This document shows, one piece after another, positions 1 through 9,586 of a DNA stretch of 64,000 nucleotides (position 1 is its first letter; each line of letters starts with the position of its first letter). Source of the DNA: Rhodovulum robiginosum. Its GTDB lineage: Bacteria > Pseudomonadota > Alphaproteobacteria > Rhodobacterales > Rhodobacteraceae. Made by a program: the position numbers and the translations under genes. The notes beneath the pieces are model-generated. The model had not been told where the DNA came from and did no database searches. It saw only the letters and a program-made list of their open reading frames with translations. Location: assembly GCF_003944755.1 (NCBI RefSeq), contig NZ_RWGU01000048.1:225001-289000 (forward strand). Direction: 5' to 3'.

Positions 1-152
1 TCTGGATCAAATCAAGCGCGAGAAGGGCGTTTGGTGGATGCCTTGGCAGTAAGAGGCGATGAAGGACGTGATACTCTGCGATAAGCCATGAGGAGCCGAG
101 AATAGGCTTTGATCCATGGATTTCCGAATGGGGCAACCCACCTGACAGTTCG

Positions 153-180
153 TTATTGTTAACCTTCGGGTTATCAATAA
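153..180 (+). other. Hairpin in 23S helix 9 region
   Basis: A 12-bp stem with one mismatch, closed by a TTCG tetraloop (165-168), replaces the helix-9 tip of E. coli 23S rRNA. In many alphaproteobacteria this place carries an intervening sequence removed by RNase III, which splits off a small 5' rRNA. The stem is seen directly; cleavage is inference. Confidence 0.6.
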
Positions 181-1082
181 TGGGCTGAAACAGGTACTTT
201 GAGGCTGAACACATAGGCTTCAAAGAGCAAACCCGGGGAACTGAAACATCTAAGTACCCGGAGGAAAGGAAATCAACAGATACTCCCCTAGTAGCGGCGA
301 GCGAACGGGGACCAGCCGAGCCGTGAGTGTGACCAGAACTGGTTGGAAAATCAGACCATAGTGGGTGACAGTCCCGTATGGGAAGCATGATCGGACGTAT
401 TAAGTAGGGCGGGACACGTGAAATCCTGTCTGAAGATCGGGGGACCACCCTCGAAGGCTAAGTACTCCTTACTGACCGATAGCGAACCAGTACCGTGAGG
501 GAAAGGTGAAAAGCACCCCGACTAGGGGAGTGAAACAGTACCTGAAACCGAGCGCCTACAAGCAGTCGGAGGCTCCTTGCGAGCTGACGGCGTACCTTTT
601 GTATAATGGGTCATCGACTTGGTCTCACGAGCAAGCTTAAGCCTATAGGTGTAGGCGTAGCGAAAGCGAGTCTTAAATGGGCGTTGAGTTCGTGGGATCA
701 GACCCGAAACCGAGTGATCTAGGCATGTCCAGGATGAAGGTACGGTAACACGTACTGGAGGTCCGAACCCACACCTGTTGAAAAAGGTCGGGATGAGGTG
801 TGCCTAGGGGTGAAAGGCCAATCAAACTCGGAGATAGCTGGTTCTCCGCGAAATCTATTTAGGTAGAGCGTCATCCGAATACCCCGGGGGGTAGAGCACT
901 GGATGGGTAATGGGGCCCCACAGGCTTACTGATCCTAACCAAACTCCGAATACCCGGGAGTACTAGATGGCAGACACACGGCGGGTGCTAACGTCCGTCG
1001 TGGAGAGGGAAACAACCCTGACCTACAGCTAAGGCCCCCAATTCGTGGCTAAGTGGGAAAGCAGGTGGGACGACCAAAACAA

Positions 1083-1113
<31 letters not shown>

Positions 1114-1236
1114 TAAAGATAGCGTAACAGCTCACTGGTCTAATCAAGTTGTCCTGCGGCGAAGATGTAACGGGGCTCAAGCCACGAGCCGAAGCTTAGG
1201 ACTGCGTATGCAGTGGTAGCGGAGCGTAGTGTGATA

Positions 1237-1286
1237 AAACCCATGCCTCTTCTGCACCCCTCGGGGTGCATCGGAGGCCAGGGTTT
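1237..1286 (+). other. Extended hairpin in 23S helix 45 region
   Basis: The stem starts with AAACCC (1237-1242) paired to GGGTTT (1281-1286) and continues through GCCTC/GAGGC and TGCACCC/GGGTGCA to a short loop. It is longer than helix 45 of E. coli and lies where Rhodobacter 23S rRNA is known to be fragmented by RNase III. Fragmentation here is inferred. Confidence 0.5.
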
Positions 1287-1831
1287 GACTGTGAAGCCGG
1301 GGCGTGAGCCATCCGGTGGAGTGATCACTAGCGAGAATGATGACATGAGTAGCGACAAACAGGGTGAGAGACCCTGTCGCCGAAAGTCCAAGGGTTCCTG
1401 CTTAAAGCTAATCTGAGCAGGGTAAGCCGGCCCCTAAGGCGAGGCCGAAAGGCGTAGTCGATGGGAACCTGGTTAATATTCCAGGGCCAGGAGGATGTGA
1501 CGGATCGGAGCGGCGTGCAGTCCTTATCGGATTGGGCTGCATCTCAACCGGTTCCAGGAAATAGCCCTCCATCAGACCGTACCCTAAACCGACACAGGTG
1601 GACTGGTAGAGAATACCAAGGCGCTTGAGAGAACGATGTTGAAGGAACTCGGCAAAATACCTCCGTAAGTTCGCGAGAAGGAGGCCCGGGCCATGAGGTC
1701 CGGGGGCACAAACCAGGGGGTGGCGACTGTTTACTAAAAACACAGGGCTCTGCGAAGTCGCAAGACGACGTATAGGGTCTGACGCCTGCCCGGTGCCGGA
1801 AGGTTAAAAGGAGGGGTGCAAGCTCCGAATT

Positions 1832-1922
<91 letters not shown>

Positions 1923-2177
1923 CGACTTCCCCGCTGTCTCCAACATCGACTCAGCGAAATTGAATTGCCTGTCAAGATGCAGGCTTCCCGCGGTTAGACG
2001 GAAAGACCCCGTGCACCTTTACTACAGCTTCACACTGGCATCAGGCATGTGATGTGCAGGATAGGTGGTAGGCTTTGAAGCAGGGACGCCAGTTCCTGTG
2101 GAGCCATCCTTGAGATACCACCCTTCGCCTGCTTGATGTCTAACCGCGATCCGTTATCCGGATCCGGGACCCTGTGT

Positions 2178-2208
<31 letters not shown>

Positions 2209-2350
2209 CAAAGAGTAACGGAGGCGCGCGAAGGTTGGCTCAGAGCGGTCGGAAATCGCTCGTTGAGTGCAATGGCAGAAGCCAGCCTGACTGCGAGACT
2301 GACAAGTCGAGCAGAGTCGAAAGACGGCCATAGTGATCCGGTGGTCCCGC

Positions 2351-2404
<54 letters not shown>

Positions 2405-2474
2405 ACTGCCCAAGAGTCCATATCGACGGCAGTGTTTGGCACCTCGATGTCGGCTCATCTCATCCTGGGGCTGG

Positions 2475-2511
<37 letters not shown>

Positions 2512-2904
2512 AGGTACGTGAGCTGGGTTTAGAACGTCGTGAGACAGTTCGGTCCCTATCTGCCGTGGGTGTAGGATACTTGAGAGGAGTTGCCCCTAGT
2601 ACGAGAGGACCGGGGTGAACGATCCACTGGTGGACCTGTTGTGGCGCCAGCCGCAGTGCAGGGTAGCTATGATCGGAAAGGATAACCGCTGAAGGCATCT
2701 AAGCGGGAAGCCCCCCTCAAAACAAGGTATCCCTGAGGGCCGTGGTAGACCACCACGTCGATAGGCCGGAGATGTAAGCGCGGCAACGCGTTCAGTTGAC
2801 CGGTACTAATTGCCCGATAGGCTTGATTTGATCCAGTAGAAGCCAGGCTTCACGGATCGAAAGCAGCACACAAAAGAGTACTGACTTGGAACGGTTTCTT
2901 CCTC

Positions 2905-3022
2905 GGTTTGGTGGTCATAGCGCGAGCAAAACACCCGGCTCCATCCCGAACCCGGCAGTTAAGTGCCGTAGCGCCGATGGTACTGCGTCTTAAGACGTGG
3001 GAGAGTAGGTCACCGCCAAACC
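2905..3022 (+). rRNA. rrf: 5S ribosomal RNA
   Basis: The gene has the usual 5S length of about 118 bases. Its terminal helix pairs 2905-2911 with 3016-3022, and it contains the conserved block around 2931-2962 typical of Rhodobacterales 5S rRNA. A 10-bp precursor stem (2891-2900 with 3027-3036) flanks it and is a likely processing site. No tRNA-fMet gene follows, although one often does in this order. Confidence 0.95.
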
Positions 3023-3078
3023 TAGAAAGAAACCGTGTTGTATCTCTCGATACGATGACCAACCACACCGAATGACAG

Positions 3079-3102
3079 GCGCCCTTTTCGGGCGCTTTTT
3101 TT
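3079..3102 (+). terminator. Rho-independent terminator of the rrn operon
   Basis: A perfect 6-bp GC stem (3079-3084 with 3090-3095) with a TTTTC loop is followed by seven T residues (3096-3102). It lies 57 bases after the 5S gene. Confidence 0.9.
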
Positions 3103-3135
3103 GTGGCCGTGCACCTGTCAGGCGCACGGCGCTCG

Positions 3136-3285
3136 TCATTTGGTCAAGATCAGCTTTCCCGCCCGCGTGATCCGCAGAAGGTAGGGCTGGCCGTCGAGGT
3201 CGATCACGACGCTCGTGCCGCCCTGCATCAAATCGCGCGCATCATAGGCCGGGCGCGGGCATGCGTTGTCCTTGCGGTCGGCCAT
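3136..3285 (-). CDS. hemP: Hemin uptake protein HemP
   Basis: A 49-residue protein with the HemP family pattern: a variable N-terminus, then a short beta-rich core ending in LLRITRAGKLILTK, the family's hallmark end. HemP proteins are small and are linked to haem or iron uptake; the mechanism is poorly known. It starts 5 bases after the stop codon of the upstream 55-codon gene and has no strong ribosome site of its own, so it is probably co-translated. Demand for iron and haem would suit a photosynthetic organism, but that link is inference. Confidence 0.8.
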   Translation of the reverse strand: MADRKDNACPRPAYDARDLMQGGTSVVIDLDGQPYLLRITRAGKLILTK

Positions 3286-3290
3286 GGTCG

Positions 3291-3458
3291 TCAACGCAGT
3301 TCGTGGGTTTCGATGCTGTCGATGAGATGTTCGAACATCCGGGCGCTGTCGGTGATGTCGAAGAGCCCCATCGACAGGGCCTCCCAGACCAGATGGCGCG
3401 TGGTGTCGCGCGGCGCCTCTGCGATGCCGGCGCGCGTGGCTTGGCTCAGCTCGTGCAT
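3291..3458 (-). CDS. Small conserved-looking protein upstream of hemP
   Basis: A 55-residue protein. The start at 3458 is chosen because a near-perfect Shine-Dalgarno sequence, AGGAGGTGAG, lies just ahead of it; upstream extensions lack this. The sequence is mostly helical with acidic and hydrophobic residues and has no signal peptide or membrane segment. I do not recognise the family. Its tight linkage to hemP (5-base gap) suggests a role in iron or haem handling, which is only inference from position. Confidence 0.65.
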   Translation of the reverse strand: MHELSQATRAGIAEAPRDTTRHLVWEALSMGLFDITDSARMFEHLIDSIETHELR

Positions 3459-3591
3459 TCTCACCTCCTGTGGCGTGAACGACTCCGGGCTTGTCCGTCG
3501 CGGATGGCTGGGAATCTCTGCCGATAGCCTACCGAAAGACTCGGAAATGTAAAGTCCGATTGTTTCACTTGGGTTTATGCGGCGGGTGCGC

Positions 3592-4929
3592 CTAGAGCGA
3601 CCCGCCATTGGCAAAATAGGCCTCGGTGCCGCGCGCCTCGACCGACTCGGCGATGCGCTTGAGCCCATGGATATAGGCCGCCTCCCGCATCGAGACCGCC
3701 ATCTGATTCTGCACCAGCCAGATCGCCTGGGTCTGGGTCTCGATCACCGATTTCAGGTGATCGCGCACCCGAGAGCCGTCCCAGTAGAACCCCGAGCGAT
3801 TTTGCACCCATTCCAGATGAGACACCGTCACCCCGCCCGAATTCGCCAGAATGTCGGGCACGACGTTCTTCCCGGCGGCCAGCAGAACCCTTTCGGCGTT
3901 GGCCGTGACCGGACCGTTGGCCAACTCCAGCACAACGCGGGCCGCGATACGTTCGCAATTGGCCTCGGTGATCTGGCGTTCCAGCGCCGCGGGCACCAGC
4001 ACGTCGCATTCCTGTTCCAGAAGCTCGGGGTTCGACATCTCCCGCGTCTGCCCGTGCCCCGCGGCGCCCAGCACGCCGCCGTTGAGATGTTTGTGTTCCA
4101 TCACCGACAACGGGTCCAGACCGGCAGGGTCGTAGATCGCACCGCCGGAATCGCTGACACCGACGATGCGGTAGCCATCTGCGTGCAACAGCTTGGCGAT
4201 GTGATAGCCGACATTGCCAAAGCCCTGCACGATCACCGAGGCGTTATCGGCGTTCAGCCCGAACGCGCTCTCCAGGTGGCGCAGGGCGTAATAGCCACCG
4301 CGCGCCGTGGCGTCGGTGCGCCCCGCCGTGCCGCCAAATGCGATCGGCTTGCCGGTAAAGGCCGAGGGCATCGGCCGGCCGCTGATCGAGGCGTATTCGT
4401 CCGCCATCCAGGCCATGACGATGCCGTTGGTGTAAAGATCGGGCGCCAGGATATCGCGGTCGGGCCCGATGAAGGCCGCGAAGGCCTCGACATAGGCGCG
4501 GCTCACCCGTTCGAGCTCGGTCCGCGACAGCGTCTTGGTGTCGACGCAGACCCCGCCCTTGCCGCCACCGAAAGGCAGATCGGCCACCGCGCATTTGAAG
4601 GTCATCCAGAACGCCAGCGTCTGGATCTCGTCGAGGCAGACGCCGGGGTGAAAGCGGATGCCGCCCTTGGTGGGGCCGCGCCGGTCGTTATAGCGGCAGC
4701 GCCACGCCGGCAAGGCACGGCGGCTGCCGTCGTCCATCCGGATCAAGAGTGTGGCCGCCAACGTCTCGCGCGGGGCCTTGAGCTCTTCGAAGACGTCGGG
4801 ATGGATGTTCAGCCGCTCGCAGGCCAGCCGCAGGTTGTCCTGCGCGGCCGGAAAGAGCGGAACGGGTGCGGGCATGGCGGTGTCCTGCATGGGCCAAGCT
4901 TCCCGCGCCGGCGCGCGCTTGTCCAGCAT
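3592..4929 (-). CDS. gdhA: Glutamate dehydrogenase (Glu/Leu/Phe/Val family)
   Basis: A 445-residue protein that interconverts glutamate and 2-oxoglutarate plus ammonia, using NAD(P). The N-terminal catalytic domain shows RGPTKGGIRFHP and PFGGGKGG (substrate-binding lysines), and the C-terminal Rossmann domain shows GFGNVG. Length fits the hexameric bacterial enzymes of about 410-450 residues. Two starts are possible, at 4929 or 13 codons later; neither has a strong ribosome site. The neighbours are unrelated, so it is probably a single gene. Coenzyme preference cannot be told from the sequence alone. Confidence 0.92.
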   Translation of the reverse strand: MLDKRAPAREAWPMQDTAMPAPVPLFPAAQDNLRLACERLNIHPDVFEELKAPRETLAATLLIRMDDGSRRALPAWRCRYNDRRGPTKGGIRFHPGVCLDEIQTLAFWMTFKCAVADLPFGGGKGGVCVDTKTLSRTELERVSRAYVEAFAAFIGPDRDILAPDLYTNGIVMAWMADEYASISGRPMPSAFTGKPIAFGGTAGRTDATARGGYYALRHLESAFGLNADNASVIVQGFGNVGYHIAKLLHADGYRIVGVSDSGGAIYDPAGLDPLSVMEHKHLNGGVLGAAGHGQTREMSNPELLEQECDVLVPAALERQITEANCERIAARVVLELANGPVTANAERVLLAAGKNVVPDILANSGGVTVSHLEWVQNRSGFYWDGSRVRDHLKSVIETQTQAIWLVQNQMAVSMREAAYIHGLKRIAESVEARGTEAYFANGGSL

Positions 4930-4957
4930 GCATGGCCACCTGCGGCCCGCGGATGCG

Positions 4958-5572
4958 TCAGGCGGTCACCGGCTGGGCGGGGGCCTGCGCGTAAGAGGCC
5001 TCGAAAAAATAACCTACCATCTCCGAGACCTCGTCGCGGCTGTATTTGCGCGGCTCGACCTCGAACTCTGCCATGCGGCCGATACGGCGGGTCGGTTTGA
5101 AGAACCGCTCGACATGATGGTATTGCTTTCGATTGACGTAATCGTCGAACAGAATGGTTGCCGGTCGGGTCAACCGCAGGCACGTGGCCACGAAACAGCC
5201 CGGACGAAACCGGCCATCGATCAGAACCAGGTCGGGCATCCGAAAAAACGCCTCGTCCCAGACCGCAAGGGGGTAGCGGTAAAACTGCGTCCACTTGGAG
5301 GCGTTCACGGGCCGTCCCCAATCGCCCGTCGCACCGATATCGACGTAATAGATCAACGCTTGCGAGGGCAAGGCGGAGGTATCGAGCGCCCGTTGAAGAC
5401 CGATTGCCCAATCGAAATCGCTCTCGACGCTGAAGATTAACTTCGATGGCCGGCTGGCGGCATAGGCCGTAGACCCGCCCGACCCGTACTCGAGGATGAC
5501 CTCCGCCGCGTCATACCGGGATTGGACGTGCTTGCGTTCCTTCTCCGGAAAGCTCAACTCCGGTAGGTCCAT
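4958..5572 (-). CDS. Putative SAM-dependent methyltransferase-like protein
   Basis: A protein of about 204 residues. An early glycine-rich motif, ILEYGSGGST, matches SAM-binding motif I of class I methyltransferases. A later segment, LVLIDGRFRPGC, resembles the acidic loop seen in polysaccharide-linked methyltransferases of this kind. The start at 5572 has the better ribosome site (GGAAGGGA); a start 10 codons earlier at 5602 is possible. It opens the surface-polysaccharide region, suggesting a glycan substrate. No catalytic residue can be assigned with certainty. Confidence 0.65.
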   Translation of the reverse strand: MDLPELSFPEKERKHVQSRYDAAEVILEYGSGGSTAYAASRPSKLIFSVESDFDWAIGLQRALDTSALPSQALIYYVDIGATGDWGRPVNASKWTQFYRYPLAVWDEAFFRMPDLVLIDGRFRPGCFVATCLRLTRPATILFDDYVNRKQYHHVERFFKPTRRIGRMAEFEVEPRKYSRDEVSEMVGYFFEASYAQAPAQPVTA

Positions 5573-5723
5573 GTCGCTCCCTTCCTCTGCCATCGGCTTC
5601 ATTAACCTTTCTCGACAAGGGCGTGAAGCCCTGTTGGCAGCGCGTTGAGGGCTTCAACATGGCGCGATGGCGGTGGTAAGGAGGTTACTGCGGCACGAGC
5701 GGATATACACAGGCGAGAACGGC

Positions 5724-6347
5724 ATGGAAAATCAGACCAACCGTCCCAGCAATTACCAGTCAGGCAAATACTGGCAGGAACGGATGGACATGCTGTATTA
5801 CCAGTATCTGGATTATATCGTGCGAACCGTTGCCAGCTCGGCAGAAAGCATGATCGACGTGGGCAGCGGCAACTGCCCCTATCTGGAATGGTTCGACTGG
5901 ATTCCCGAACGCTACTCGGTCGACATCCGCGTGCCGTACAACTCGCCCGCCGTGAAGGGCATGAAGGGCGACATACACAGCATGGATTTCAAGCGGAAAT
6001 TCGACGTGTGCACCTGCTTCCAGGTGCTCGAACATGTGCCCGATGCCGGAAAATTTGCGCAGCGCCTGCTCGAACTCAGCGATCTTACCGTGGTGTCGGT
6101 GCCGTTCAAATGGCCCGAGGGGCGGACCAAGGGCCATGTGCACGACCCCGTCGATTGCCCGAAGCTGACCTCTTGGTTCGGCCGTCGCGCAAATTACCAG
6201 ATCGTCGTGTCGGAGCCATTTCGCAAGGTGAAATCCGACCGGCTGATCGCGATTTACCACCGCGATCCGTCCGTGGAGTTTTCCAACGCGGCGGTCGAGG
6301 GCCGGATCCGGCGCGAAGACGGAATGCGCCCAAGTCTGCGCCGCTAA
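5724..6347 (+). CDS. Class I SAM-dependent methyltransferase
   Basis: A 207-residue protein with motif I as MIDVGSGNCPYLE and a post-motif region CFQVLEHVPD typical of the Methyltransf_11 group. The start at 5724 follows AGGCGAG at good spacing; an upstream extension of 19 codons lacks one. The gene faces the glycosyltransferase gene at 6344-8194 and their ends overlap by 4 bases. Its place in a polysaccharide region suggests it methylates a sugar or sugar precursor; this is inference. Confidence 0.8.
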   Translation: MENQTNRPSNYQSGKYWQERMDMLYYQYLDYIVRTVASSAESMIDVGSGNCPYLEWFDWIPERYSVDIRVPYNSPAVKGMKGDIHSMDFKRKFDVCTCFQVLEHVPDAGKFAQRLLELSDLTVVSVPFKWPEGRTKGHVHDPVDCPKLTSWFGRRANYQIVVSEPFRKVKSDRLIAIYHRDPSVEFSNAAVEGRIRREDGMRPSLRR

Positions 6348-8194
6348 TCCAATGCCGCGTCGGCGGGGGCGACCCGCACATCGCCGTACTCGACTGTGAC
6401 GAGCAGGCACGCGTCCACCTGCGCCCCGCTGCCGGGTACGATGATCTGCACACCATCGGTCTGAAGCAGTTCGAAGAAGGCGGGGTGAAACTCCAGGGCT
6501 ACGCCAGATTTCCTCTGCGCGCTGTCCAACTGCACGCGATGCGTCACGCCGACCGTGCCCCGTGCCGCGGCGGCGATCTCGGCCATGCGGGCGACCACCT
6601 CTGAACGGCTCAGATCGCCGATCAGGTGCAGGTCGCACTGCGCCGGAGCCGCGTCGCGGTCGAACATTTCGCGCGGGATCATGGCCATCCGCCGGGCCGT
6701 GTTCTCGGGTGTCAGGCCATCGGGGCGTTGGTGCCAGTAGCGGCAAATCTCGCGATAGTAGTGGCGCAACCCGTTGTAGACCGTGCTGACATGCGTGAGC
6801 TTGGTTCGGGTGAGCGAGGACTCGCCGTCAAGCGCGAAGGCGAGCGGCGCTTCGCGCACGAGGCGACGCACGGCGCTTTTTCCATAGCGCGACTGGATAC
6901 GCCAGATGAACTCGGTATCGGCGCCCACGCGCAGGTTGTCCCAGCGGCCCACCTCGCGAACGATATCGCGGCGGAACAGAAATGATGAATGGCTCCAGTG
7001 AATCACAGCGTCGGACAGGCGCCAGTTCGTCGTGAACCGCATGTCGGGGCGGACCCGCGCCCAGTGGGTCACGACGCCCGTCGTCGCCACATCGGAGGCG
7101 AGCGCGGCGACCTGCGTCGCAATCTTCTGCGGGTGCGACCAGTCATCGGCGTCATGGGTGGTGACGAAGCGGCCGGTCGCGCGCTCCAGGCCGGCATTGC
7201 GGGCCGGGTAAGCGCCCTGATTGCGCGGTTGCCGAAGCGGAACGATGCGCGGGTCTTCACGGGTCAGCGACTGGACCACGTCAAAGGTGCCGTCCGTGCT
7301 GCAATCGTCGACGACGATGATTTCGAGCGATGGGTATGTCTGGTCCAGCAAGGAACGCAGCGCGGTTTCGATCGTCGCCTCGGCGTTGAAGGCGGGCATG
7401 ATGACAGAGACAAGCCCGGTATTCGCACGCACGGCTTGCGCGGCGGGGCAGGCAAGATTGGACAAAGCCAAGGGGCGGTCTGGGTCGCGCAGGGCGATGG
7501 GCGCAAAGCCGCGGTTTGCGAGGACCGCGTTGATCAGCGCCAACCGCGCGTCGTCATCCTCTTCGGCACTGGCGCGGGCAAGCAGCATGTCCGGGTCATC
7601 CGGCGGGCAATCGCAGCTTTCGAGGCATCTCCGCGCCGCGTCGGCGTCGCCCCGCTGAAGATGGAGAAACCCCAATCGCATCTGCAGTTCCTTGCGGTCG
7701 GCAAGGTCTGGTGCATAGAGGGCAATGTCCTCCAGCACCTTCCGGGCACGGTCCGGCTCGTCCTGAAAGGCGTACCAGGTTGCCAGATGGTAGGCGGCCT
7801 CGAACCGGATGTCTGGTTCGACCTCCGGACCGTCGGCGATTTGTCGAAGGCTCTCGGCGGCGTCTTTTCCCCGCCCGCCCCACATATGGCTGGTCAGCCG
7901 GTACACCGCCTTGAGCTGCGGCGTGGCCTTGGGGCGCCGTCCCTCGGCGGCGCCAAACAGGATATAATGCAGCAAAGGGTTGTAGCCGCTCTCGGCCACG
8001 TCCGAGTAGACCTCCAGATAAAAGGCGGTATCGAAGGAAGGGTTCGGATCGCGGCCCATCCGCGCGCCGTATTTGACGTAGTGCTCGACCGGATCAAAGC
8101 CGAGGCTCGCCACATCAGGATAGGTTTCGCGGTACCATTCCTGGTCGACGCGCCCCGATTCGCGGATGGTGTCGATCTGGTCCTGGGTATTCAT
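6344..8194 (-). CDS. Multidomain family 2 glycosyltransferase
   Basis: A 616-residue protein with three parts. Residues about 17-90 form a two-unit module of the YPDV...DPxxHY...GRxP type, found in two other proteins here. Residues about 95-230 are helical and TPR-like. From about 255 follows a GT2 (GT-A) catalytic domain with VSVIMPAFNAEATI, VVDDCSTDGT and the metal-binding HDADDW. It probably adds a sugar to a surface glycan from a nucleotide sugar. The N-terminal half resembles that of the 14857-17502 protein, so the two look like paralogues. Acceptor and donor are unknown. Confidence 0.85.
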   Translation of the reverse strand: MNTQDQIDTIRESGRVDQEWYRETYPDVASLGFDPVEHYVKYGARMGRDPNPSFDTAFYLEVYSDVAESGYNPLLHYILFGAAEGRRPKATPQLKAVYRLTSHMWGGRGKDAAESLRQIADGPEVEPDIRFEAAYHLATWYAFQDEPDRARKVLEDIALYAPDLADRKELQMRLGFLHLQRGDADAARRCLESCDCPPDDPDMLLARASAEEDDDARLALINAVLANRGFAPIALRDPDRPLALSNLACPAAQAVRANTGLVSVIMPAFNAEATIETALRSLLDQTYPSLEIIVVDDCSTDGTFDVVQSLTREDPRIVPLRQPRNQGAYPARNAGLERATGRFVTTHDADDWSHPQKIATQVAALASDVATTGVVTHWARVRPDMRFTTNWRLSDAVIHWSHSSFLFRRDIVREVGRWDNLRVGADTEFIWRIQSRYGKSAVRRLVREAPLAFALDGESSLTRTKLTHVSTVYNGLRHYYREICRYWHQRPDGLTPENTARRMAMIPREMFDRDAAPAQCDLHLIGDLSRSEVVARMAEIAAAARGTVGVTHRVQLDSAQRKSGVALEFHPAFFELLQTDGVQIIVPGSGAQVDACLLVTVEYGDVRVAPADAALD

Positions 8195-8560
8195 GGGGCT
8201 GTTCGGTTCCGGCTCTTGATGATCCCTGTTAGTGCATCGCAGGCGCCTGATCCATGGTGGCGCTGCTCTTGTCCTCGTCCCGTTTGTAGCGCGATCCGAC
8301 TATGATCCGCAGACGGGTGCAACCGACAAGACAAAACACCCTGGTCACCCTCCGCAAAGCGGCGCCGGTCGTGGGGGTCGGACGCCACTTGAAAACCGAC
8401 ATGGTTTGTTATAGCTGCCACGCCAAGCGACTGTCAGAAACGGCAACGTTGAGTCCTTCGATGATCCTCGCCGGCGGCCATGCGCCCGCTTGGCGATTGC
8501 TAGAACGGCGCGTTGCGGGCCGCGTTACAGCCGAACTTCGAAGGGTGGGCCTTGAAGACG
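8195..8560. other. Intergenic gap with no gene seen
   Basis: This stretch separates two divergent genes and probably holds both promoters. I saw no convincing small gene, RNA, repeat or terminator. Open frames crossing it have poor codon patterns and continue antisense or out of frame into the neighbours. Confidence 0.5.
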
Positions 8561-9274
8561 ATGAAACTGAAGTCGCCGCAGCTTTATCTGTCCATTCCCT
8601 TCTGCAACGACGCATATCTCTACATTCGGAAAAACGCCTGCAGCAACTTCAAGCGTCTGATCGTCGAGACCAGCGAGATCCAGAAGCCAAAGCAAGAAAC
8701 GGCGCTGCATTTCGCCAACTCTCGATACCGTATTTCCAGCGTTCGGCACCTTCGCAACCGCCGCGTCTTGTGCGTGGTGAGAGAACCGATTGGCCGCATC
8801 CATTCGGCGTTTCTGAACCAGTTCATCCAGAAGTTAGACGTCCCCGGCAACAATATCCGCAAACAGGCTGACGAAAGCCTGTCAAAGCCCGTCGTCGAGG
8901 CTACCGCCGACGACTTCTTTCGCGACGTGGTCATGGCCCGGAGCGACGTCGACCTGCACTTCCTGCCGCAGGTGAAACATATGGCCGATGTCCCCCATGA
9001 GATCTGGCCGTTGGAACGTCTTCACGACCGGGCCTCCGAGGCGTGGGGCGACGAGATTGCGGATCGCTTTTTCAAGTCTCACGTGAACTACACCTCCAAC
9101 ATCAATCGGATCGAAGGCGACTACCGGTCTGCATCGATTGGCGAGTTGGCGCAGATGTTGTCCGAAGGTGTTTTCCCAACCATCCGGTCGCTTCTCGGCG
9201 ACGAGACACACGAAGGCCTCAGGCGGATGTACATGGACGACACGTCCCTCCATGAAAGATCCCTCGAAGCGTAG
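8561..9274 (+). CDS. Sulfotransferase family protein
   Basis: A 237-residue protein resembling carbohydrate sulfotransferases (Sulfotransfer_2 type). Near the N-terminus, RKNACSNFKRL fits the loop that binds the 5'-phosphosulfate of PAPS, and VVREPIGRIHSAFLNQ fits the 3'-phosphate-binding motif with its conserved Arg and Ser. It would sulfate a surface sugar. The ATG at 8561 is preferred; a TTG 16 codons earlier keeps the frame open and is the main alternative. No PAPS synthesis genes are nearby. Confidence 0.75.
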   Translation: MKLKSPQLYLSIPFCNDAYLYIRKNACSNFKRLIVETSEIQKPKQETALHFANSRYRISSVRHLRNRRVLCVVREPIGRIHSAFLNQFIQKLDVPGNNIRKQADESLSKPVVEATADDFFRDVVMARSDVDLHFLPQVKHMADVPHEIWPLERLHDRASEAWGDEIADRFFKSHVNYTSNINRIEGDYRSASIGELAQMLSEGVFPTIRSLLGDETHEGLRRMYMDDTSLHERSLEA

Positions 9275-9586
9275 TGCCGAAGGACCTTTCCCCGGCGCAG
9301 ACCGGTTTTCCCAGTGACGCCGGCTGTTGGCCCTGTGACGGGAACACGATGTGGGCCTTGGCCGCACTGCGCCATCCGGGCCGGGGCCCGTCACGGCGGG
9401 GTCAAGGCGTGACCCGCCCGCCCCTGCCGGTGGGGTCGGGCGCCTGTTGCGAAGGCATTATCACTGTGGAACTGAGCGCGGTCATGCACTAACACAGAGT
9501 GCAAATCGCTCTCGCGGGGCAGACCACCGACGAGAACATGATTGCCGGTCTGCTTGAGGAATGAGCACGTCAAACTGGAGACTTCT
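9275..9586. other. Intergenic gap before gmd
   Basis: No gene is seen in these 312 bases. A short GC hairpin (GGGTCA/TGACCC) occurs near 9400-9416 but lacks a T run. The region presumably contains the promoter for the gmd operon; I could not identify clear -35 and -10 boxes. Confidence 0.4.

Noticed and set aside
3023-3135. Search for a tRNA-fMet gene after 5S, as is common in related rrn operons
   Set aside because: No cloverleaf with a CAT anticodon or TTCGA arm is visible; the operon ends with a terminator.
8302-8510. Plus-strand open frame with a CxxC-like motif before the sulfotransferase gene
   Set aside because: It runs out of frame into the sulfotransferase gene and lacks a ribosome site; treated as chance.
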